A stretch of 10,813 nt of DNA from Cyanobacteriota bacterium (GTDB lineage: Bacteria > Cyanobacteriota > Cyanobacteriia > SKYG9): the NCBI GenBank assembly GCA_025054735.1, contig JANWZG010000096.1, positions 1 through 10,813 on the forward strand, given 5' to 3'. Below the pieces are notes generated by a model that worked only from the letters and a program-made list of their open reading frames with translations, was not told the origin of the DNA and did not search any database. The translations under genes and the position numbers were made by a program. Below are positions 1-6,672 of this stretch, one piece after another (within the stretch, counting starts at the first letter, position 1; every line of letters starts with the position of its first letter).

Positions 1-1134
1 GGCAATTTGAGGACGGGCCTTATCTGCTCGCAGTGCCTTCGTGAAGTGCTCAAGGACTTGCAACTTGTCACGGTGCGAGTCCATATCGATGAAATCAACG
101 ATAATCACTCCAGCAATGTTCCGGAGCCGCAATTGGCGGGCAATTTCTGTAGCAGCTTCAAAGTTTGTCCATAGCACCGTTTCTCGTGCTGTGTCCGAGC
201 GCGTAAAGGAACCAGAGTTAACATCAATAACTGTCAGTGCTTCCGTGCGTTCAATAATGATGTAGCCACCAGATGGCAGGTCAACCCTGGGCTTCAAGGC
301 TTCACGAATGGCAGCGTTGACGCGAAAGTATTCCAAAATTGGAGTTGCGGTCTCACGGTGCACCGACTCTTGAGGAGGGTGTTGCTCAACCAAGACATTG
401 TGAGTTGGTTTGCCACCACTCCAGACAGCGATGTTTTGCTTTACACGCTTCATGCCCGTGTGGGAATCCACCACAATTCGATTCACATCACTACTGTAAA
501 AATCACGCAAGACTCGCTGAATAAAGTCATCGTCTCGATTTAGCAAGGCTGGGGCACGAGTTGTACTAGCCTCATGCAGGATAGCTTCCCACTGTTTTTG
601 CAACGACTCTAAATCTTCAATAATGGCTTCTTCAGTAACACTCTCTGCCTCAGTGCGCACTAGCAACCCCATGCCAGGCGGTTTAATCAAAATTGCAAGG
701 GCACGCAGGTGATTGCGCTCGTTTTCATTGGCAATGCGACGAGAGAGACAAACCCCCTTACCAAAGGGCATCAAGACCAAATACCGTCCTGGCAGGGTAA
801 TATTACCAGTTAAGCGTGGCCCTTTTGTTCCGGTTGGCTCTTTCATCACTTGCACTAGTACCTTTTGCTGGGGTACGAGCAGTTCGGTGATAGAGGCTGC
901 CGATCGCTTCAGTTTCAAGGGGCCTAAATCAGTCACGTGGATAAAGCCGTTGCGCTCCGAGTCGCCAATATTGACAAAGGCAGCATCAATCCCTGGAAGC
1001 ACATTCTCAACAATTCCTAAGAAAATATCGCCAACCTGATGACTACCAGTGGCAACTACCAATTCTTGGATTTGATCTTCAGAAAAAACAGCCGCTATTC
1101 GGTGTTGTTCTGCGATGATAATTTGCTTTGACAT
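1..1134 (-). CDS. rne: Ribonuclease E/G, N-terminal 378 codons (cut by left edge)
   Basis: Single-strand-specific endoribonuclease of mRNA decay and rRNA/tRNA processing. The reading frame is open from the ATG at 1134 to base 1 with no stop. An S1-like RNA-binding domain covers about residues 36-118 (starts VGDIFLGIVENVLPGIDAAF). GLLVRTEAES carries R160-T161, matching the 5'-phosphate-sensor Arg-Thr of E. coli RNase E. The DNase I-like catalytic core has both metal-binding aspartates, D304 in LTVIDVNSGSFTR and D347 in VIIVDFIDM (E. coli D303 and D346). The zinc-link cysteines and C-terminal tail lie outside the window. The start is well supported: GAGGA sits six bases upstream (1141-1145). 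Relative to cyanobacterial homologues as I recall them, residues about 250-262 hold a few extra residues before PILEYF. The radical SAM gene lies upstream on the same strand, a known neighbourhood of RNase E/G, but about 640 bases away. Identification is very secure; RNase E versus RNase G naming rests on cyanobacterial usage. Confidence 0.96.
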   Translation of the reverse strand, partial: MSKQIIIAEQHRIAAVFSEDQIQELVVATGSHQVGDIFLGIVENVLPGIDAAFVNIGDSERNGFIHVTDLGPLKLKRSAASITELLVPQQKVLVQVMKEPTGTKGPRLTGNITLPGRYLVLMPFGKGVCLSRRIANENERNHLRALAILIKPPGMGLLVRTEAESVTEEAIIEDLESLQKQWEAILHEASTTRAPALLNRDDDFIQRVLRDFYSSDVNRIVVDSHTGMKRVKQNIAVWSGGKPTHNVLVEQHPPQESVHRETATPILEYFRVNAAIREALKPRVDLPSGGYIIIERTEALTVIDVNSGSFTRSDTARETVLWTNFEAATEIARQLRLRNIAGVIIVDFIDMDSHRDKLQVLEHFTKALRADKARPQIA

Positions 1135-1140
1135 TCAGTT

Positions 1141-1145
1141 TCCTC
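1141..1145 (-). promoter_or_regulatory. Shine-Dalgarno site of rne
   Basis: The minus strand reads GAGGA, then six bases, then ATG at 1134. This is good anti-Shine-Dalgarno complementarity at ideal spacing, and it fixes the rne start over the out-of-frame ATG at 1150. Confidence 0.75.
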
Positions 1146-1570
1146 AACATTGACTAGCAGTGGAGGCAGCATAGATAGCCATATCCTCTCACTGTCAGGA
1201 TTTCAGTAGGTTAGCGCCTCAACAAAAGGAAGAACCCAGGATGTGGATACAGCCTGCTCACCAGCAAAGCACATTCTCCACAGCGAGAGATAAACTCTCA
1301 GTGGCCTTGCTCTTGTCAGTTGCAACCATGTACTTGCGAATCTATGGGTAAACCGATTCATAGGAATAATAATCATGGGGCTAAAATACCGGATGGCACT
1401 AGCCGAGTAAAAATCTTGTGACAGACAGATCATGAATCAAGCTTGAATAATCAAGACGAAGGCTAGGATCTCTGGAAAGATTTCTGAACCTAAGCTAGAG
1501 CTTGAATGCCTGCAACAAGCATTAGCAGAGGCAATACAATATTGGTGGATGTCAGTAATGCTTAACTATG

Positions 1571-1585
1571 GACTGTTCAACAGTC
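1571..1585. repeat. 15-base palindrome GACTGTT-C-AACAGTC
   Basis: Perfect 7-base arms around a single central C, in the non-coding region about 440 bases upstream of the rne start. It reads the same on both strands, as a homodimeric repressor site would. As RNA it would form only a small hairpin. No second copy was noticed in the window. It does not match the cyanobacterial LexA pattern, and I cannot name a regulator for it. Confidence 0.5.
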
Positions 1586-1670
1586 TGACCTAAGCTTACC
1601 CCTTGAGCCTATTCAGAAACAACAGGCCTGAATTAAAACGGCTCCCAGAGCAGAATCTAGACATGTCTAC

Positions 1671-1710
1671 CTGAGTTAGGAAAACCTCTGGTTTCCTTGT
1701 TCTAACTTAG
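1671..1710 (-). other. Imperfect hairpin downstream of the radical SAM gene
   Basis: On the minus strand the outer arms are CTAAGTTAG and CTAACTCAG (8 of 9 paired). The inner arms are GGAAACC and GGTTTTC (7 paired, including one G-U in RNA). An AGA loop closes it, with a one-sided AACAA bulge between the two stems. It begins about 67 bases after the radical SAM stop codon. No run of T follows, so it is not a classical intrinsic terminator. It could act as a 3'-end stabiliser, a processing site, or part of the rne leader if transcription reads through. The structure is visible in the sequence; any role is inferred. Confidence 0.45.
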
Positions 1711-1776
1711 AATCGGATCGTAACACAAGATAGCGACTTCGCCATCCGCAGATGTTGATGTGGTTTACCGTACCAC

Positions 1777-4425
1777 TCACCATAGGTGCAGCCGATGAAT
1801 GTGCAAGAGCTGTAGTGACATCCCTGATGTTTTTTCCAGCATCATCACCACGTGATGGGGTTTGAGGTGAGCACCGTCGTTGCGACAAGCCCCTATGTAA
1901 CGAAGCGTAATGATGGGCTGGTCTGAAGTTGCTAGCTGGGTTAGGTGTCTAGCGGCTGCGATTGGTGAATCTGGAACCAATTCCAACTGTTGCAGCCACT
2001 CACGGAGATTGACTCTCTTGGTATTGCCTGACTTTGTAGTCTGCTCATACCAATAGTCTGGTTCTGCTAGAGTTGTTGCAATCCAGCCTTGCCAAGTTTG
2101 GGGGGACGGTGGCTCAGGAGTTTGCTGGGAGTCAGTCTGAAGATAGAGATAATATTCTGCCCAATTAATACTACAGGCAGCGGCAGCAGCTTGCATGTCC
2201 ACTAGTTCAACGCTATAGATAGGAATATTCGCTGGAAGCTGTTGTGTCAACTTTTCTTGACATAGTGAGCTGTCAATAGGTTCCGTGAATTCCATGTCAA
2301 CAATCTCGCCTGTGCTGGTGGCTCCCAAGGGCAGAGCAACGGCAATCGCAATCCGAGGCATAGGGTGAAAACCATTGGTGAAGGCGATCGGCAACTCTGC
2401 GCGTCGAACGGCTCGTTCAAACAGGCGCAACAAGTCCAGGTGACCTACTAGCGCCATATCGCCCGTCTTACCAAAATGAAACCGCAACCGTTGGCAAGCT
2501 GGTTTGACCTCAAACTGTCCCAAAAACTTAGGGATTGGTAGAGGTGGCACTACCACATTGTGACCAAAGTCAGGGGTGCAAACTCCACAGTGAGAGCAAC
2601 CCTCGAAGGAACAATCTGGAATGGTTGCTGCTGCGAGAGCACGTTGCAGATCTGCTTTCAACCAAGCTTTATCAATACCTGTGTCCAAATGATCCCAAGG
2701 TAGGGGAGCATCTAAAATAGACTGAGAGGCAGATAGCTGGATAGACGGGTCAAAAAGATTCCACTCTCCTTGTTCTACTTGACGATATTTCCAGGTGAGA
2801 TTATTTTCCACAATTGCCTGATTCCAAGCAGCGTAGGCGCGATCGATACTTTCCCACCAAGCGTCCATGCCAGCGCCCAGTTCCCAAGCGCGGTGAATCA
2901 CAGCAGCTAGACGGCGATCGCCCCGCCCTACAAAGTCCTCCATAGCTGAGATGCGGACATCGGTGAAATTAACCTTTAAGCCTCGAATAGTACGGAACTC
3001 TTGGCGCAACAGGTCTTGTTTGCGACGAAATTCAGCCGTGGAGACTGAGTGCCACTGAAACGGAGTGTGCGGCTTTGGCGTAAAGTTAGAAATAGTCAGA
3101 TTAAATTCTAGTCGCTTGCTGCGGCCTCGACATTCCCGTTGTAGCCAGCGAATGGTGTCAGCAATACCGAGCACGTCTTCGTCGGTCTCTCCCGGAAGGC
3201 CAATCATAAAGTAGAGCTTAACTTTATCCCACCCCTGGTCATAGGCAGTTTTGATCCCGCGCAGCAATTCTTCATTGGTTAACCCTTTGTTGATAATGTC
3301 TCGAAGACGCTGGGTGCCTGCTTCCGGAGCAAAGGTAAGACTAGCTTGGCGCACACCACCGAGAATGTTGGCAATATGCTCATCGAAACGATCGACCCGC
3401 TGACTAGGTAAACTTAGGGAAATGTTACGGTCTCGCAGGCGATTTTTGATCTCCATGCCTACGGCGGGCAGCGCTAGGTAATCTGAGCAACTTAAGGACA
3501 GGAGGGAAAATTCACTATATCCTGTCTGTTTCATGCCCTGTTCGATGGCAGTAATCACCTGCTCAGGCTCGACATCCCGTGCTGGGCGAGTTAGCATTCC
3601 AGGTTGACAAAAGCGACAACCACGGGTGCAACCCCGGCGAATTTCCACCGTAAGACGATCGTGGACTGTTTCTACCATAGGCACTAAGCCAATGCCATAG
3701 GTGGGCATAGGAGTTGCCACCCGACGCAAAATCCGACGAGGAACATCAGAACGATTAGGATGAACAGACCCATCAGCCGCTACATCATAAAAGCGAGGCA
3801 CATATACCCCTGGCACTTGGGCTAAATCTAGCAACAAGTCTTCACGGCTCAAACCAGCACATTTGCCTTCTTCTAGAATCAGGCCAATTTCAGGCAGTAA
3901 TTCTTCGCCATCTCCCAAGGCGACAAAATCTAGGAATTCTGCATAGGGTTCAGGGTTAGAGGTTGCTGTTTGTCCACCAGCAAAAATGAGGGGATAACCG
4001 CACCCCAAGGGAGCATTACCACGGTCTCGCCACCACAGAGGCACACCGATTAAGTCCAGCATCTCTAGAATGTTAGTTGCCCCCAGTTCGTAAGCAAGAC
4101 TAAAGCCAAGTATGTCAAACTCTCGCAGAGACCGACGAGACTCTACAGCAAAGAGTGGTGTTTGGGTTGCTCGTAGTTTTGCGGCTAGATCAGGAGCTGG
4201 CAGGTAGGCCCGATCGCAGAGTTGTCGAGGCTGAGCGTTGAGAATGTTGTAAAGAATGATATGACCCAGATTAGAGGCACCCACCTCATATAAATCAGGA
4301 TAGGTGAGTGCCCAATGGACTACTGCACTATCCCAAGGTTTATGCACAGCTCCTAATTCATTGCCTAGATACCGTGCTGGGCGCATGACCTCCGGAGTCA
4401 ACAATGTTTCAATAGGCACACTCAC
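1777..4425 (-). CDS. B12-binding-like radical SAM protein fused to DUF2344 (TIGR03960/TIGR03936 type)
   Basis: An 882-residue cytosolic iron-sulfur protein of unknown reaction. Residues about 40-200 form a cobalamin-binding-like Rossmann domain (IFAGGQTATSNPEPYAEF, VALGDGEE), but I see no DxHxxG B12-ligand motif. The radical SAM domain follows at about 250-490, with the [4Fe-4S] cysteines C266, C270 and C273 in RRGCTRGCRFCQPG and later motifs FAPEAGTQRLR and YFMIGLPGETDED. A second cysteine group, C605-x4-C610-x2-C613-x2-C616 (CSFEGCSHCGVC), could hold another cluster. DUF2344 spans about 645-882, starting RLRFHFGKTGDMALVGHLD and ending near RNDGAHLKPHHVVMMLE. In many bacteria the two halves are separate adjacent genes next to RNase E/G; here they form one chain upstream of rne. 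The GTG at 4425 is chosen because the protein begins in register with the family; AGGAG (4438-4442) and GGA (4430-4432) lie upstream. Family assignment is secure, function is not. Confidence 0.92.
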   Translation of the reverse strand: MSVPIETLLTPEVMRPARYLGNELGAVHKPWDSAVVHWALTYPDLYEVGASNLGHIILYNILNAQPRQLCDRAYLPAPDLAAKLRATQTPLFAVESRRSLREFDILGFSLAYELGATNILEMLDLIGVPLWWRDRGNAPLGCGYPLIFAGGQTATSNPEPYAEFLDFVALGDGEELLPEIGLILEEGKCAGLSREDLLLDLAQVPGVYVPRFYDVAADGSVHPNRSDVPRRILRRVATPMPTYGIGLVPMVETVHDRLTVEIRRGCTRGCRFCQPGMLTRPARDVEPEQVITAIEQGMKQTGYSEFSLLSLSCSDYLALPAVGMEIKNRLRDRNISLSLPSQRVDRFDEHIANILGGVRQASLTFAPEAGTQRLRDIINKGLTNEELLRGIKTAYDQGWDKVKLYFMIGLPGETDEDVLGIADTIRWLQRECRGRSKRLEFNLTISNFTPKPHTPFQWHSVSTAEFRRKQDLLRQEFRTIRGLKVNFTDVRISAMEDFVGRGDRRLAAVIHRAWELGAGMDAWWESIDRAYAAWNQAIVENNLTWKYRQVEQGEWNLFDPSIQLSASQSILDAPLPWDHLDTGIDKAWLKADLQRALAAATIPDCSFEGCSHCGVCTPDFGHNVVVPPLPIPKFLGQFEVKPACQRLRFHFGKTGDMALVGHLDLLRLFERAVRRAELPIAFTNGFHPMPRIAIAVALPLGATSTGEIVDMEFTEPIDSSLCQEKLTQQLPANIPIYSVELVDMQAAAAACSINWAEYYLYLQTDSQQTPEPPSPQTWQGWIATTLAEPDYWYEQTTKSGNTKRVNLREWLQQLELVPDSPIAAARHLTQLATSDQPIITLRYIGACRNDGAHLKPHHVVMMLEKTSGMSLQLLHIHRLHLW

Positions 4426-4609
4426 AAGTTCCTATTACTCCTAACAATTCAATACAGCCTACTAGATCGACAGTAACCGATGCCAAGATGAAGATAACTC
4501 AAGATCCATCAGAAGATCAGGTAACCTAAATCCATAGCCTGACATCAGGGTGTCTACGATCGCAACACCTAATAAATTGTAACTCTACTCACTTGCTGCA
4601 ATTACCGTT
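4426..4609. promoter_or_regulatory. Divergent intergenic region between radical SAM gene and cyclase gene
   Basis: These 184 bases must drive both the leftward radical SAM gene and the rightward cyclase operon. They contain a short inverted repeat CCTGA-CA-TCAGG at 4538-4549 and a HIP1-core CGATCG at 4557-4562. The cyclase start has no obvious Shine-Dalgarno sequence, which is common in cyanobacteria. On the minus strand TTGGCA, 16 bases, TAGTAG is a weak promoter-like match. I cannot place either promoter with confidence. Confidence 0.35.
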
Positions 4610-6655
4610 ATGGGGCAATCAGTCATACCTGACAAGCTGAAAAAGCAGCGCACACTAGCCGCCATTGTTTTCACTGATGGGGTCAACTTTAGCGCTCGGA
4701 TGTCAGTCAACGAAGAACATACCTTAGAGCTAATACGTAGAGATTTGGCATTAATGCGGGAACTATGTGAACAGCAGTTTGAAGGGCATGTTCTTAAGTC
4801 AACAGGTGATGGCTTGTTAATGTACTTCAGTAGTGCAGTGCAAGCCGTCAGTTGTGCACTAGACATTCAAAAGCAACTGGCTGATAGGGCAGTACTACTG
4901 CCACCTAGTGGCATTCTTACTCACCGAATTGGCATCCACCTAGGAGATGTCTTCATCACTGAGAATGACGTTATGGGTAACGGTGTTAATATTGCAGCAC
5001 GGTTGCAAGCGGAAGCAGAACCAGGGACAGTCTGCATTTCACAAACGGTCTACGATGTGGTAAGAGCATCGCTAGCGCTGAATGCAACCTATCTGGGGCC
5101 GCTAACTTTGAAAAATATTCAAGAGGCCATTCCCGCCTACCAGCTCTGTCCATTTCTGGAAGATGAGCTTGGTAGGGAAACCGTTAGCTATCAAGATGAT
5201 GTTTCGACTAGTCCACTATCAATGCAACCGCAACTTCCTACCCCCCTTGCTTCTACCCAAGACCTCTACCATGAAGTTGTACGTAGTATTCGCAATGATC
5301 CAAATCTAGTAAGGATTAAAAAGTTGCTCCTCTGTGTATGCCGCAACCACTGGGAAACTGATCCAGCTCAGTTAGAACAAGTTGACCTGTGGGGTTTGGT
5401 GCAGGAAATGTACCAGTTGTATCCTACCTTGGATGAGCTGACCTTTGGTTTGGAGCGAGTTGTTAGCAGTCTGAGTAAGCCAGAGCAATATCGTCAAGTT
5501 GCTAATGCTGTTGCTCGCCATGTCAAGCTGTTGTATCCAGATGAGCCTGAGCCACCAACAGATTTTTACAGCACGATCGCGCAGACCTTGGCAAATCACA
5601 AAGATGCCATTCGCGTTAAAAAGTTACTCTATTGTGTTTGGACAGATCAGTGGGAAAGTGACCCATCTGTGTTAGACAGGTTGGACTTACGTCATTTACT
5701 GCGGGAAGTTCATGCCGTTGCGCCGACGCTAAACCATCTGACGCAAAGCTTGAGCAATATTGTCAGGACTCTGAGCAAGCCTGATGCCTATGCCTTAGTA
5801 GCTAATACGATCGCAGCCCAATTTAGCAAATTGTATCTTAGTACTCCCCAAACTGCGCCAAGTACTGAAGAGACCATCTCGCTGACCATGGTTAGTCGCA
5901 GTCCCATTGACCTGATTCCGCGAATGAACAGTGCTGGCGATCGTTCATCGCCCTCTACTCTAGCCTCATCTGAAGCCACCTATGTAGTAGCATCTGCAAC
6001 CGATGTGTTTTCCGCTGTAACGGAACCAGCCACTGTTCAGGGGCAAGCTCCAATGCCTACGGAACAGCCCTCAGTCTCTGCCAATCGGGCTAATGAGTTA
6101 GCGACATTGACAATCGATGACTACCTAGCCAGCATCGATATCCAAGCTATTAAACAAACTGTCATTAGTTACGCCATTCCCATGCGGGCTAAAATCCTGG
6201 CCTATTCGGTGCTGTATCAAAAATTTAACTTTAATGCTCATGACTGGAGCTTGATTCGGCAATATCGTCTTAGTGACTTGCTGCTGAGCCTAGTGCGAAA
6301 GTTTGATACTCTGAGCGACATGGAAACACGCTTAGAAATTTTGGCTCATTGCCTGGAGGAACCTGATGAATACTTGCAGGTTGCGGGAGTGATTTCTCAA
6401 GCGATGGAGCATATTTATCAGACTCGTCCCCAGAACCTACGAATGTCAGAGGTGCAGGTTGTGTTACCTATGCTACTAGAATCCTCAACAGAACAGGTTA
6501 CTACTTCAGATGCCAATACAACTGCCGAAGGTCTCGCTACTGTAGAGTTATCTGCACTGCCTGATGCATTGATGTCTTCTAGTGCGCCCACGATCGCTCA
6601 CCCGCCCGATATGCCTCTGACTAGCTCCGAAGACGACTTAACCCGCCAACTCTAG
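4610..6655 (+). CDS. Class III adenylate/guanylate cyclase with three C-terminal ~90-residue repeats
   Basis: A 681-residue soluble protein with no signal peptide or membrane segment, predicted to make a cyclic nucleotide. The cyclase domain fills about residues 14-180. All six catalytic positions are visible: metal ligands D23 (AIVFTDGVNFS) and D67 (LKSTGDGLL), base-selecting K63 and D120, and transition-state N127 and R131 (NGVNIAARL). The Lys/Asp pair favours ATP, so cAMP is the likely product. After a short linker come two ungapped copies of a unit at residues 220-309 and 320-409, sharing about 36 of 90 residues (KKLL, LSKP, VAN). A Ser/Thr/Pro-rich linker follows at about 411-495, then a third, diverged copy at about 505-603 and a loose Ser-rich tail. 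I do not recognise the repeat; it looks all-helical. ATG at 4610 is the only nearby start and leads directly into the domain. The pentapeptide gene begins 17 bases after the stop. Confidence 0.9.
   Translation: MGQSVIPDKLKKQRTLAAIVFTDGVNFSARMSVNEEHTLELIRRDLALMRELCEQQFEGHVLKSTGDGLLMYFSSAVQAVSCALDIQKQLADRAVLLPPSGILTHRIGIHLGDVFITENDVMGNGVNIAARLQAEAEPGTVCISQTVYDVVRASLALNATYLGPLTLKNIQEAIPAYQLCPFLEDELGRETVSYQDDVSTSPLSMQPQLPTPLASTQDLYHEVVRSIRNDPNLVRIKKLLLCVCRNHWETDPAQLEQVDLWGLVQEMYQLYPTLDELTFGLERVVSSLSKPEQYRQVANAVARHVKLLYPDEPEPPTDFYSTIAQTLANHKDAIRVKKLLYCVWTDQWESDPSVLDRLDLRHLLREVHAVAPTLNHLTQSLSNIVRTLSKPDAYALVANTIAAQFSKLYLSTPQTAPSTEETISLTMVSRSPIDLIPRMNSAGDRSSPSTLASSEATYVVASATDVFSAVTEPATVQGQAPMPTEQPSVSANRANELATLTIDDYLASIDIQAIKQTVISYAIPMRAKILAYSVLYQKFNFNAHDWSLIRQYRLSDLLLSLVRKFDTLSDMETRLEILAHCLEEPDEYLQVAGVISQAMEHIYQTRPQNLRMSEVQVVLPMLLESSTEQVTTSDANTTAEGLATVELSALPDALMSSSAPTIAHPPDMPLTSSEDDLTRQL
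5267..5536 (+). repeat. Cyclase C-terminal repeat, copy 1
   Basis: Encodes residues 220-309. It aligns without gaps to copy 2 exactly 100 residues later. Shared marks are RxKKLLxCV, W(E)x(D)P, LDL-type LxxLxxE, PTLxxLT, LSKPxxY, VANxxA and a closing LY. The pattern of hydrophobic residues suggests a bundle of helices. Confidence 0.75.
5567..5836 (+). repeat. Cyclase C-terminal repeat, copy 2
   Basis: Encodes residues 320-409. About 36 of 90 positions are identical to copy 1 by hand alignment. The underlying DNA has diverged more than the protein, so the duplication is old and under protein-level selection rather than a recent tandem slip. Confidence 0.75.
6122..6418 (+). repeat. Cyclase C-terminal repeat, copy 3 (diverged)
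   Basis: Encodes residues about 505-603. It keeps the skeleton of copies 1 and 2 (KIL near the start, LSDLL, a TL pair, L-x2-PDEY, VAGVIS, closing IY) but has about four extra residues and little exact identity. The Ser/Thr/Pro linker before it suggests a separately folded module. Confidence 0.5.
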
Positions 6656-6672
6656 TTAATCTCTCGTTACTC

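Larger units (their letters stand above)
1135..1776. other. Long intergenic region upstream of rne, no convincing gene
   Basis: About 640 bases between the rne start and the stop of the radical SAM gene. The only longer open frame (minus, 1203-1433, 76 codons) has no recognisable domain and no ribosome-binding site that I can see. The region holds short inverted repeats: GAGAG-ATAAA-CTCTC at 1285-1299, the palindrome TCAAGCTTGA at 1437-1446, AAGCT-AG-AGCTT at 1492-1503, a 15-base palindrome at 1571-1585, and a larger hairpin at 1671-1710. Because rne reads leftward, this region must contain its promoter and 5' leader unless it is cotranscribed with the radical SAM gene. I could not pick a credible -35/-10 pair. 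Cyanobacterial and enterobacterial rne genes are known for long, self-regulated leaders, so a structured leader is plausible, but that is inference. Confidence 0.6.

Noticed and set aside
1203..1433. Minus-strand 76-codon open frame in the rne upstream region
   Set aside because: No ribosome-binding site, no recognisable motif, and a composition like random translation. I cannot exclude a small gene but cannot support one.
1437..1446. TCAAGCTTGA palindrome as a regulatory site
   Set aside because: Ten-base palindromes occur by chance in a window of this size, and nothing else marks the site.
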